From Lithodes maja (lineage: Eukaryota > Arthropoda > Malacostraca > Decapoda > Lithodidae), in the NCBI GenBank assembly GCA_037953745.1, contig JBAKBP010007902.1, positions 1 through 64,000 of the forward strand: a stretch of 64,000 nt of DNA, in the 5' to 3' direction. This document shows, in pieces, positions 55,801 to 64,000 of the stretch. Under the pieces are notes generated by a model, which worked only from the letters and a program-made list of their open reading frames with translations, ran no database searches and was not told the DNA's origin. The position numbers and the translations under genes are program-made. Each line of letters starts with the position of its first letter. The stretch's first letter is position 1.

Positions 55801-57100
55801 ATGTAATCATGGCCAGAGTCTTCAGAGCGGTGCCCTTCATCATCAGTGGCCCCCACATAATCTGGCGGGGAACCAGTGATGCGTGGGCGGCGTGCGGGTG
55901 GGCGAGGTGGGGAAGGAGTGACAGGTGAGGCTGTGTCCTCCAGAGGTCCCGGGCTCCTTGGCCTGCGACGAGTCACAGAAAGCAATGATTCAGTTTCACT
56001 AGGCCCAGGTATTGGTGATGCGACCTCAAATACTTCTGCAGGAAGACATGTTGAAGGCGGGAGAGGTGGGGAGGACCGTGGGGAAAGTTGCGGGGACGTA
56101 TGGCTGGGGCCGGCAGGGGTGGACGCCGCCGCGGGAGCCTCAAACAAAACTCTCTTACTTTTCTTCATTTTCTTGGTATATTTTCTACCTTTCCCCTTTT
56201 CGGCAGCAGTATGTCTCCTGTCGGGGGACCTAGGAGGCAAATAGGCCGAAAGTGGGGGGGTCCTCAACCCTTGGCAATGGTGGGGGTGGTGGGGAAGAAT
56301 GCGGGGCATCCGGGTCATCTTGGGTGGCGTGGGTAGATAAGGGAGACAATGGCGGTCGAGAAGGGTCACCACGCTGACCCTCACTCACAGCCTCATCCTC
56401 ACCAACTATTTTAGCTTGTTCCCTAGCTGCCGCGGCCGCCTTTTCAAGTATTTTTAACTTGTAGAAATGGAGCTTGAAAGGCGATTTACCTGGGGAAGGG
56501 CTTGGAGTCGTGTCACTTATGCGAAATTTTGTTTGTGACCTTGAACTCTCCCACTCACTCACTCTCGCAAGTTCACTTTCTTGAGGTAAACCAGCTTCCT
56601 CAACAACTGGTACATCACCTTCATCACTCTCATCACTCTCAAATTCTTTCGCAAATCCCAGGAATTGTTCTTTATCACTCTCATGGCCATAATCACTCGA
56701 CTTATAATTACTCGAGTGGTCACTCACTTCTTCATCAATCTTATGCTTGGCATCAGCTTTCTCATAAAGTCTCAAAGTCGTCTCAATACCTCCGGGAGAT
56801 AACACATTTAGGCGATGGCGTCGGGGTAAGGCACGACGCACTATCAAGGGCGTCGTAGGAAGCACGATGTCGGACACGGCGGAATCACTATTTGGTGTAC
56901 TGTCCATGATGGCGTCGGGGTAGATACTGTTGTTGTGGCGTTGTTGACGCCGGGTGGCGCCACCTACCGCCCAATCATCACAAAATGTGCGCGCGGCTTT
57001 CGAAAATCAAGCACGAAAGCAAGGGGCGTACATGAGGCCATCCGGGTTGCGCGGGCCGAGTATGTTATGGGCGTATATGAGGTCATCCGGGTTGGAGGGG
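52810..57100 (-). mobile_element. piggyBac element, sister of the one at 37782
   Basis: TTAA at 52806-52809 and 57101-57104, inside the Tigger-like element's ATTCAGATTAATGGTC site. The right end inward has CCCCTCCAACCCGGATGACC and two CTCATATACGCCC-type modules. It includes the reversed 177-bp repeat array (about 53200-53740). Confidence 0.9.
54000..56907 (-). pseudogene. piggyBac-type transposase with one frameshift in a C run
   Basis: Start at 56907 (MDSTPNSDSAVSD). Identical in layout to the enzyme at 37975: acidic/Ser N-terminus, Pro-rich and Arg-rich stretches, a core with KVVIDESLVLFRG, LYTDNYYTSP and LVDKSDMQIGF, and a CHVC / CVECKVALCAVGC tail ending at 54000. The only break is within RVEDPP/LSAYLPP: seven C (minus strand, plus G run 56254-56260) against six at 38632-38637. 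That shifts the frame and truncates the product after about 225 residues. All catalytic residues remain in the second frame. It could be a real mutation or a homopolymer sequencing error. Confidence 0.9.
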
Positions 57101-57951
57101 TTAATGGTCAAAGGAAGCTACTGATATAAACGTAAACACCTTCTTCTTCTTCTTCTTCTTCTTCCACATCGTCTGCTAGAGAGTTTGTTTTGCTCTTGAA
57201 CGCATCCTTGGGACGCTCCGATGCGCTACTGGCTTGCACCGCATTTTCTGCAAGCGCATTCAGTCTTGAGCTTGAAAACGCACCTTTGGATGTATTAGCC
57301 TTGAGCTTGAAAACGCACCTTTGGACGTTCCGATACGCTACTATTTATAGTTCAGTGATCGGAGCGTCCCAAGGGTGCTTTCAAGACAACAAGACAAGGG
57401 TGCTTTCAATACAATATAATATAACAGAGCACATCACAAAAGGAAAATTACAAGAACTTCTCAGGGAAGTGCCGTTGTTAAGGCATTACTTCCTGAACCA
57501 CATCTGATCTTAAAGAGCAAGACAAACTCGCTAGTAGACGGAAGAAGAAGAAGACGTTTATATCAGCAGATTCCTTTGACCATTAATCTGAATGTTTTGA
57601 AGGTAGGTAATAGGCTACAATGACAATGGTAAACTTTTGAAGTGATTTCATGAACATATGATATGTGTGTGTGCACCATTGTGTCATTTGGGTGGCCTAA
57701 TGTCTCGATGTTTTCGTCATACACAGGTTCATAGGGGTAAAGTCCGATAATCCGAAAAATCCACTCATCCGAACGAGGGCCGGTCCGCTGCCCTTCGGAT
57801 TAACGGAAGTTTACTGTAGTAGTATTGTGATGATTGTGGTAGTAATGATTGATGATGGTGATTATGGTAGTAGTAGTGGTGGTAGTAGTGATGGTGATTA
57901 TGGTGGTACAGTATTAATTTAAACCCGGGCAAAGCCGGGTACCCCTGCTAG

Positions 57952-58403
57952 TAGTAATTATATATATTTACAGATAAACTTCTTCTTAGGGTTGTGATGT
58001 GCAATGTACACGGAGTAGGAATCTCCAGATATTTGCGCAGGCGTTATTGGCGTTGGACAGCTTTTTATGTGTTAGTTGGGTTAGTTAAAGTAAGATAGTA
58101 CAGCATTGTAAGTCCTTTTTGTCTTGTCTGGAAGTAATTAGATGATAGATGTGTTAGCTGAAAAAGGGGTATGTCAATATTGGTTGGGATTAGTATTGGT
58201 ATAGCAAGGGGTAGGTCAATATTGGTTGGGATTAGTATTGGTATAGCAATGGTAGTCAATTGTATTCTTGTTTTTCATTAATGTCGAGTTGTCTCATGAG
58301 TTAAGTTAAGCATTGTCTTGGTTGGATGATGGGGTGGCTCTGTAAAAAGATGGGTTTGTAGATTGGTACTGTATTTATTTTTATGTACGTACTGTACTGT
58401 GAT
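57952..58403. other. no gene seen; short 42-bp tandem duplication
   Basis: GGTCAATATTGGTTGGGATT occurs twice 42 bp apart (about 58168 and 58210). This may be 3' UTR of the minus-strand LINE fragment that follows. Confidence 0.4.
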
Positions 58404-58850
58404 TCATATGTCGGAGAGTCTGTTGGTTATGCGTATATATGTCCCTAATGCATTGGCTATTGATTTTTTGTCTGCTGGGGGTAGGTTGCCTCCACCCAGT
58501 ATGTTTTCTAAGTTAAATATTCCTCCTCTTCGAGCAATTTCTTCTCGAAGAGTCATGCGGGCGCTGTAGTGGCGGTGACAGTAGAGTAGGAAGTGCTCCA
58601 CTGTTTCTGGGGTCTGACAAAATTGGCAGTTTTCGTTGTCTGCTATTTTCATCTTGAACATGTGTGCCGTCAGTCTTGAGTGGCTAATTCTGAGTCTGAG
58701 AGCCGCTGTATTTATTGGCTTGTTCTTGTAAGTGGTGTGTTTCCAGATTGCCCATTTTTTTTACGGTCCCATATTGAGTACCAGAGATGGTAACTTTCCA
58801 TTCGTCCTTAAAGTCTACGAGAATGTCTTTTCTGAGTATGGTACTTCTGT
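58404..58850 (-). pseudogene. LINE C-terminal fragment with zinc-knuckle motif
   Basis: On the minus strand: NKPINTAALRLRISHSRLTA, then CQFCQTPETVEHFLLYC and HRHYSARMTLREEIARRGG, ending TNRLSDI with a stop at 58404. The C-x2-C-x8-H-x4-C motif and following text are typical after RNase H in I/R1-group LINEs and in some Jockey-group C-termini. No RT or RNase H is present. The frame is open in the part that remains. Confidence 0.6.
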
Positions 58851-59096
58851 CTGATGTGGTGTATGGGAGGTGGGGTTATGTTGATCAGGCTTTTCATTTC
58901 ATAGATAGGGCCTATATGTTTTCATATACCTGTACATTGTTTACAGTTCGTAGTTCATGTTTTTATTAATTTAAGTTCTAAAACATGAGGGTATGAGTAT
59001 GACTGCGTAATGCATTTACGTAAATTTATTCGCTTGGATAAGGACGTATTAAACAAAATACTTTGAGATTTCGCCTTGTGTCTATACAAATTTCGG

Positions 59097-59621
59097 CAGG
59101 TGCCCAACCCCGAAAGGAGTTGAAATAGGGGAGCTATCCCCCCGCCAAAGGCGGCTTTCTAGGGCCTTTCCTAGCTGATGCTGAGAGGATTGGGTTCTAG
59201 TCATGCGGTGATGGGCTGGTCTATCCGAGTGAGAACTGAGCGATCTCTGCCATACCCATAGCTTACTCTGACTGTTCCTTTTACTTATATATCTTCTAGA
59301 TCTCAAGTGGCGGCATCTTTTCCGTGGATTGACCTCCCTACTGCCAACCTAGAAGTTGGCAGATTGGGAGCCAAAGCGTCACATTTTTCCCTTGCCCCTC
59401 AACTTTCCCTTCATAATTGCTGAGGGGCACAGGGCCGTGGGTGGGGCTTTGGCTTCCCAGGCGTTTCCGCACCTTCCTCAGCTCCCTGCCTTGGAGTGGC
59501 TTCGGTCACCCGGGCTTTGTTAGTGGTAAGCAGTGAGGATTTTGTGGGGGCGCTCGTTTATGGCCATGGCCTTGCTCGAGACCTTGGGGCTGTTCGGCCA
59601 GACAGCCTGGGGAACAACAAC
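59097..59621 (+). mobile_element. CAA-tailed SINE-like repeat, full length
   Basis: Begins GCAGGTGCCCAACCCCGAAA and ends GGCTGTTCGGCCAGACAGCC then (CAA)n. Flanks ACAAATTTCG (59087-59096) and ACAAACTTCG (59622-59631) are a probable target duplication with one mismatch. Confidence 0.8.
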
Positions 59622-60091
59622 AACAAACTTCGTAGACCATACTCCTTTATTTTTGTCCACACTGCCTGGTTCCAGTGGAAATTGCAACCTTGTAAGGTTA
59701 TTGATGGGAATACATCAGTAAATGCATACCATACAGCTGCCTCAAAGTCCATCACCACTGAATGTAAGGGAATTTTTTTATTTTAATACCACAAATTTTC
59801 TGAGTGTTTTTTATAAAAGAAATTGTTCATTTGCATCAATATATAGTGTTTGTAATTAATTAGAAATCTCGGGAAAACCTATTTACCCCATTAGGCATAT
59901 TGATCGATGTTGAGACACGCCCCCGATAGTGATTTGAAAAGATATTAGCCTAACCTAACAACCTTACCTAACGGGCGGGTGCCCAACCCCGAAAGGGGTT
60001 GAAATAGGGGAGCTATCCCCCCGCCAAAGGCGGCTTTCTAGGGCCTTTCCTAGCTGATGCTGAGAGGATTGGGTTCTATTCATGTGGTGAT

Positions 60092-62519
60092 CTATCTATT
60101 GCCTGACGCCGTGATCCCCGAAGGGGTGGCCACGAACGAACCGCCCCCATGCACCTCTGTCCCCAGTCAGTCGACGCCCCTCCCCCCAACCAGCACCGCC
60201 TTCGTTCATGTAGTTCCTCACTCCATCCTTCCACCTCATATTCGGTCTACCTCTCCCCCTCTGTCCCTCCACCTCGCTCTCGTACACCCTCTTAGTCATT
60301 CTCTCGCTTTCCATACGTTCCATATGGCCGAACCATCTCAAGTTGTTCCTTTTCACACTTTCCAGCATATCTACCTCCACACCACACCTCCTTCTTACTT
60401 CCTCATTAGTCTGTCTATCCCTCCATGTAACTCCGCACGCACTCCTTAAGTAATTCATTTCCACTGCTCTCACTCTTGGTCTGAGTCTCTCAACCAACGT
60501 CCATGCTTCGCTTCCGTAAGTCAGTGTCGGGATTACCACACTGTCATGCAAGGACTTCTTCACTTCCATACTGACCACCCTATTTCTTGTTACTGCTTTT
60601 AGCATTCCTACAACCCTCTTCCCCTGTTGTACCCTCTCCCGCACCTCTTCATCCATAGTCCCATCTTTACTCAACAAACTGCCCAGATACTTAAAAGAGT
60701 TGACTATCTCCATAGCCTGACCGTTCAGCTTCACCTCACACTCTGTGACTTCACCCCTTTCGAAGACCATAACCTTGCTCTTCCCCGTATTTACCTTCAA
60801 ATTCCGTTTTTCGCACACTGTTCCAAACTCATTTACCAGACCCTGCAACTCCCATTCATTATCACTCATCAGAACTGTATCATCCGCAAACAGCAGTATA
60901 GGTAGCTTCCACTCAATTCCCTCCCTTTTCAGCGATACACCAACATCCACTGCTCTTGATAGTATTTCTTTCATAACTCCATCCATATATACAGTAAACA
61001 ACCACGGGGACATCACACACCCCTGTTTCAAACCAACATTCAGGTCAAAGAACTCGCTCTGCTCACTCTCCACACGTATTGCCGCCTTTGCACCCTCATA
61101 CATGCTCTTCACTGCTTTCAGCAACTTGCCCTCTACTCCGTATATTCTAAGTACTTTCCACAAACCTTCTCTATCCACTCTGTCATAGGCCTTCTCCAAG
61201 TCCATAAAGGCAACATACACCTTTTGTTTCTTCTCCAGATACTTCTCCACAACACAATTCAGGGTAAAAATCTGATCTACACATCCTCTTCCCTTCCTAA
61301 AACCTCCTTGCTCGTCGCCTATCCATTTCTCCGTTCTCACTCTCTCAATCACTACCCTACTGTATACCTTCCCTACTACGCTTAGAAGACATATTCCTCG
61401 GTGGTTACCACACACTCCTCTTTCCCCTTTGCCCTTATATAGGGGGACTATTATGCCAGTCTTCCAGTCATCGGGTGCACTCCCCTTCTCCCATGCTAGT
61501 TTGCACATTTTCCATACCCATTCTATCACTATCTCACCACCATACCTCAACATTTCCCCACACACTCCATCTGTTCCTGGTGCTTTCCCCAACTTCACTC
61601 TTTTCATGGCTTCCCACACTTCTGACCTCCTGATCCCCACCTCCTCCTCCACTACTTCTCTTCTTCTCCCTCCCATACCATATCCAGCTATGTTTGCTGG
61701 CTCTTCATTCCTTTCATTTAGCAACTCACTGAAGTACTCCCTCCATCTTTCGACTCTCTCTTGCTTCTCGGCTAGCATTCTCCCATTCTTATCTTTCACA
61801 CCCTTACTGTTTCCCTTGCTACCTTCCCTAACTTTCTTGACTTCTTTCCAGAACAGTTTCTTACTCTCCCTCCATTTTACACTCAGATTCCTTCCAAATT
61901 CCTCATCTACTCTTCTCTTACTTTCCTTCACTACTCTCTTCACCACCCTCTTACTCTCCACGTACCTCGCTCGTTTCTGTCTCTCGGAATCTTCATTCCC
62001 TCTACTACCCAACCACTCTCTATATGCTTTCTTCTTTTCTTCCACAGCTATTCTTACCTCTTCTGTCCACCATGCTGTACCTTTCACTCCCCTCCCTCTT
62101 CTCCTCACTCCACACACCTCCTCACATGCTGCACAGATCTCATCCTTAAACACCTTGCTCATCTCCTCCACTTCCTCCATAACTTCCAGGTCGAACCCAC
62201 CTAGTCGTCTTTCCACTGCTCTCCTGTACTCCTCCCTGACTTCCTCCTCCTGCAACCTCTCCACCCTCCTCACCATTCCACCCTCCTCTCGCCTCCCTCC
62301 CGCTCTCCTCACCCACTTCTTTTGTATCCTAACCTAAGCTACCACTACATAATGATCAGACAGACCCCCTCCAATACCCCTATACACCCTAGCATCCATC
62401 ACAGATTTCTTCATTCGTTCATCCACACATACATAATCAATCAATGACTTTCGTTCCACCACTGTCTTATCCTTCATCGTCAACATCCGTTTCCACGTGT
62501 ACCTGTGGATCATTCTGTG
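60092..62519 (-). mobile_element. 5'-truncated RTE-like LINE
   Basis: Flanked by TCATGTGGTGAT at 60080-60091 and 62520-62531. It corresponds to 4045-6466 of the full-length copy, reversed, and has the same GATAG-type 3' end. Confidence 0.92.
60096..62515 (-). pseudogene. RTE-like reverse transcriptase, endonuclease truncated
   Basis: An open frame from 62312 to 60096 (738 residues) is nearly identical to the C-terminal three quarters of the protein at 3460. It includes LGKAPGTDGVCGEML, GGFRKGRGCVDQIF, FMDLEKAYDRVDREG and LLFADDTVLMSD. Small differences: one more Glu in ACEEVCG, a missing Val-Arg in VIERVRTEKW, and an extra Arg in VRRRCGVEVDM. Sequence 62313-62519 is the last part of the endonuclease but enters in a broken frame (TAA at 62334-62336 region). 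It lacks the catalytic endonuclease and so is dead on arrival, although the RT is undamaged. Confidence 0.9.
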
Positions 62520-63262
62520 TCATGTGGTGATGGGCTGGTCTATCAGAGTGAGAACTGAGCGATCTCTGCCATACCCATAGCTTACTCTGACTGTTCCTTT
62601 TACTTATATATTTTCTAGATCTCAAGTGACGGCGTCTCTTCCGTGGATTGACTTCCCAATCTACCGAGATTGGAAGCCAAAGCGTCACATTTTTCCTTTG
62701 CCCCTCAACTTTCTCTTCATAATTGCTGAGGGGCACAGGGCCCTGGGTGGGGCTTTGGTTTCCCGGGCGTTTCTGCACCCTCCTCAGCTCCCCGCCATGG
62801 AGTGGCTTCGGTCACCCAGGCTTTATTGTGGTCGGCAGGGAGGGTTCTGTGGGGGCGCTCGGTTATGGCCTTGGCCTTGCTCGGGGCCTTGGGGCTGTTC
62901 GGCCAGGCAGCTTGGGGAGGAACAACAACAACAACAACAACAACAACAACCACCTTACCTAACCTAACCTAGTAGTATGGGTGGGGGCTGCTGCCCCTAC
63001 ACCCCCGCTGGTTGAGTACTAATCCCTTAGTAAATAAAAAAAAAAAATTGGCTGTCGATTATACGAAGGTGAAAGAAAAGTCGATGAAGTCTACGGTGTT
63101 TACTCTGCAATCTTCAGCTTTGATTGTACATTGATAACGGGAAAGTACCGTATTGACAACCTTGTTACGAAAATTAAATTTTAGTACCATTAGGTTTTTC
63201 CGAGGGTTTAACACATTTTCATATGATCTTTAGCGCTATCGATAACTGGAAGTACCGTATTA

Positions 63263-64000
63263 TTAATAATAATAATAATAGTTCTTAACCCTCCGTTCCC
63301 GGATGGGCTCTTGAACGCCCATAAAAAAGCATGTAACAGGAACCCGGATGGCCTCTTGAACGCCCAGTGGTTGAAAGCCTGTGAGCTTCGTGTGCGAGGC
63401 GTCGGTCCGACGCATGTAAACAACAGCCGGCTGGACCGACGCTCCGCATCTCCGGCCACAAGAAGGAGAGCGTCGCTTGTTCGTGTGTGCCTGTATGTTG
63501 TTGTTAAGTATCGAAAAGTGGTGTAAAGTGGCTGTTTTGGCCATAAAGTTATCTCCAATGAAATCATCATCACAGCTCAACCAGTTGACTTAGAGAGCTC
63601 TACTTAATGCCATTCTACAGGTAAATAACACAGCTACGCTTGGGGATGCGCGGGAATGCGGGAAGCAGTCTGATTAACGAATATACGGTAGCCTAGCCTA
63701 GACGTTTTTCGGCCAAAACACCCGGATTTCGAGGAATATACTGTATATATAATACATAGCCGGGGCTGGAGGGTTAAAGCTAGCGCATGCTAAGCTAGCT
63801 AAGGATAGCTCAATAAGGCCGATTAGGCGTATTTCCATTGGGGTCCTGTACTACTACCCCATCCCTTTGCTCATGAGGGATGGTAGCGACTCAGTGCTTG
63901 TGAAAAATCTTTAATGCGCCGAGCGTGGGCGCGAACCCGGGCCTTCTGGGTGGAAGTCCGAGACGCTAGTCACGACACCAAGCGAGCCGCTTGTATTGAC
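63263..64000 (-). mobile_element. tRNA-derived SINE, interrupted by a piggyBac MITE
   Basis: Minus-strand head GGCTCGCTTGGTGTCGTGAC with B-box GGGTTCGCGCC (63932-63942 on plus, reversed). Body as at 16451-16688. The (TTA)n tail is at 63263-63280, and the MITE at 63289 splits tail from body. It continues to the window edge. Confidence 0.75.
63289..63773. mobile_element. piggyBac MITE, 485 bp
   Basis: TTAA at 63285-63288 and 63774-63777. Left module GGATGGGCTCTTGAACGCCC, then GGATGGCCTCTTGAACGCCC. The right end inward is CCCTCCAGCCCCGGCTATG. No ORF of substance. Confidence 0.92.

Larger units (their letters stand above)
52540..57816. mobile_element. foldback pogo/Tigger-like element split by a piggyBac
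   Basis: Ends CAGTAAAAGTCCGTTAATCC and complement of CAGTAAACTTCCGTTAATCC, flanked by TA (52538-52539, 57817-57818). It is an inverted copy of 35021-36006. Removing the piggyBac (52810-57100 plus one TTAA) leaves about 982 bp. A (CTT)n run is at 57141-57162. Confidence 0.88.
51674..57951. mobile_element. candidate non-autonomous Helitron with nested insertions
   Basis: The 3' end ACCCGGGCAAAGCCGGGT (57923-57940, a hairpin) followed by ACCCCTGCTAG and T is a classic Helitron terminus. The proposed 5' end is TCCTTCAAAATACCAATTTG at 51674, preceded by A, fitting A/T insertion without duplication. Interior text (GGTCGAGGCCGGTGATTATG) continues across the MITE at 52019 and the Tigger-like element at 52540. 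The 3' end is firm; the 5' end is tentative. No Rep/helicase. Confidence 0.55.
59972..62951 (+). mobile_element. CAA-tailed SINE-like repeat interrupted by a LINE
   Basis: Flanked by ACCTTACCTAAC at 59960-59971 and 62952-62963. Begins GGGCGGGTGCCCAACCCCG and ends (AAC)n with about nine units. A 5'-truncated RTE-like LINE sits at 60092-62519. Without it the repeat is about 540 bp. Confidence 0.88.
59785..63262. repeat. second copy of the foldback repeat's right half, interrupted
   Basis: 59790-59971 matches 28678-28860, and 62952-63262 matches 28860-29175 (GGGGGCTGCTGCCCC, the A run, AACCTTGTTACGAAAATTAA). The CAA-tailed repeat at 59972 separates them, and the right part ends at the SINE tail at 63263. 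Confidence 0.8.

Noticed and set aside
1..64000. CRISPR arrays, prokaryotic operons, prophage or integrated virus
   Set aside because: No short regularly spaced direct repeats with unique spacers, no operon-like gene order and no viral structural genes; repeats are explained by eukaryotic transposons and microsatellites.

Overview
This window is repeat-dominated eukaryotic DNA, most likely from a decapod crustacean. The evidence is the mix of transposable elements (RTE-, CR1/L2-, Jockey- and I-like LINEs, piggyBac, pogo/Tigger-like and Helitron-like elements, tRNA-derived SINEs), TTAGG-type repeats (the arthropod telomere unit), and a LINE 3' tail of the AAATAGGTAAATAC kind that I associate with decapods. 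The species is inference. I found no rRNA gene, true tRNA gene, CRISPR array, operon or complete host gene. One possible short host-type first exon lies at 25309-25391. Almost all coding capacity belongs to mobile elements, many broken by stops or frameshifts.

Layout. 1-1295: 5' end of a piggyBac-like element (minus strand, runs off the window). 1523-2674: pogo/Tigger-like element. 3273-6469: full-length RTE-like LINE with an intact 1001-residue ORF and a 12-bp target duplication. 7050-8149: piggyBac MITE with a second piggyBac MITE inside it. 8342-10012: decayed poly(A) LINE. 10384-14521: decayed piggyBac. 14620-15887: CR1-like fragment. 16451-16688: SINE. 18413-21062: decayed LINE holding a Tigger-like element. 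21322-24715: I-like LINE (RT plus RNase H) split by a younger LINE. 25418-26039: piggyBac MITE. 26045-29330: large foldback region with nested hairpin elements. 30060-34865: two-ORF L2/CR1-like LINE inside another hairpin element. 35021-36006: foldback Tigger-like element. 36265-37204: two CAA-tailed repeats. 37782-42051: apparently intact piggyBac. 42605-47018: LINE with a 2A-like peptide and PHD-type finger, interrupted by a tRNA SINE. 47317-51216: CR1-like LINE. 51217-51673: L2 fragment. 51674-57951: candidate Helitron holding a piggyBac MITE and a Tigger-like foldback that itself contains a 4.3-kb piggyBac. 58404-58850: LINE C-terminal fragment. 59097-64000: more CAA-tailed repeats, a truncated RTE copy, a SINE and a piggyBac MITE, again nested.

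How the parts relate. Autonomous and parasitic partners occur together. The CAA-tailed repeats share their 3' end with the 2A-bearing LINE. piggyBac MITEs share terminal sequence with the transposase-bearing elements. 5'-truncated LINE copies match longer copies elsewhere in the window. Target-site duplications (TTAA, TA, 8-bp and 10-13-bp classes) order many insertions, so the window reads as a record of successive transposition. The most unusual points are the 2A/PHD LINE, a possible -1 slippery site at the ORF1/ORF2 junction of the L2-like LINE, exchangeable palindrome modules at piggyBac ends, and hairpin transposons whose arms carry TTAGG repeats.
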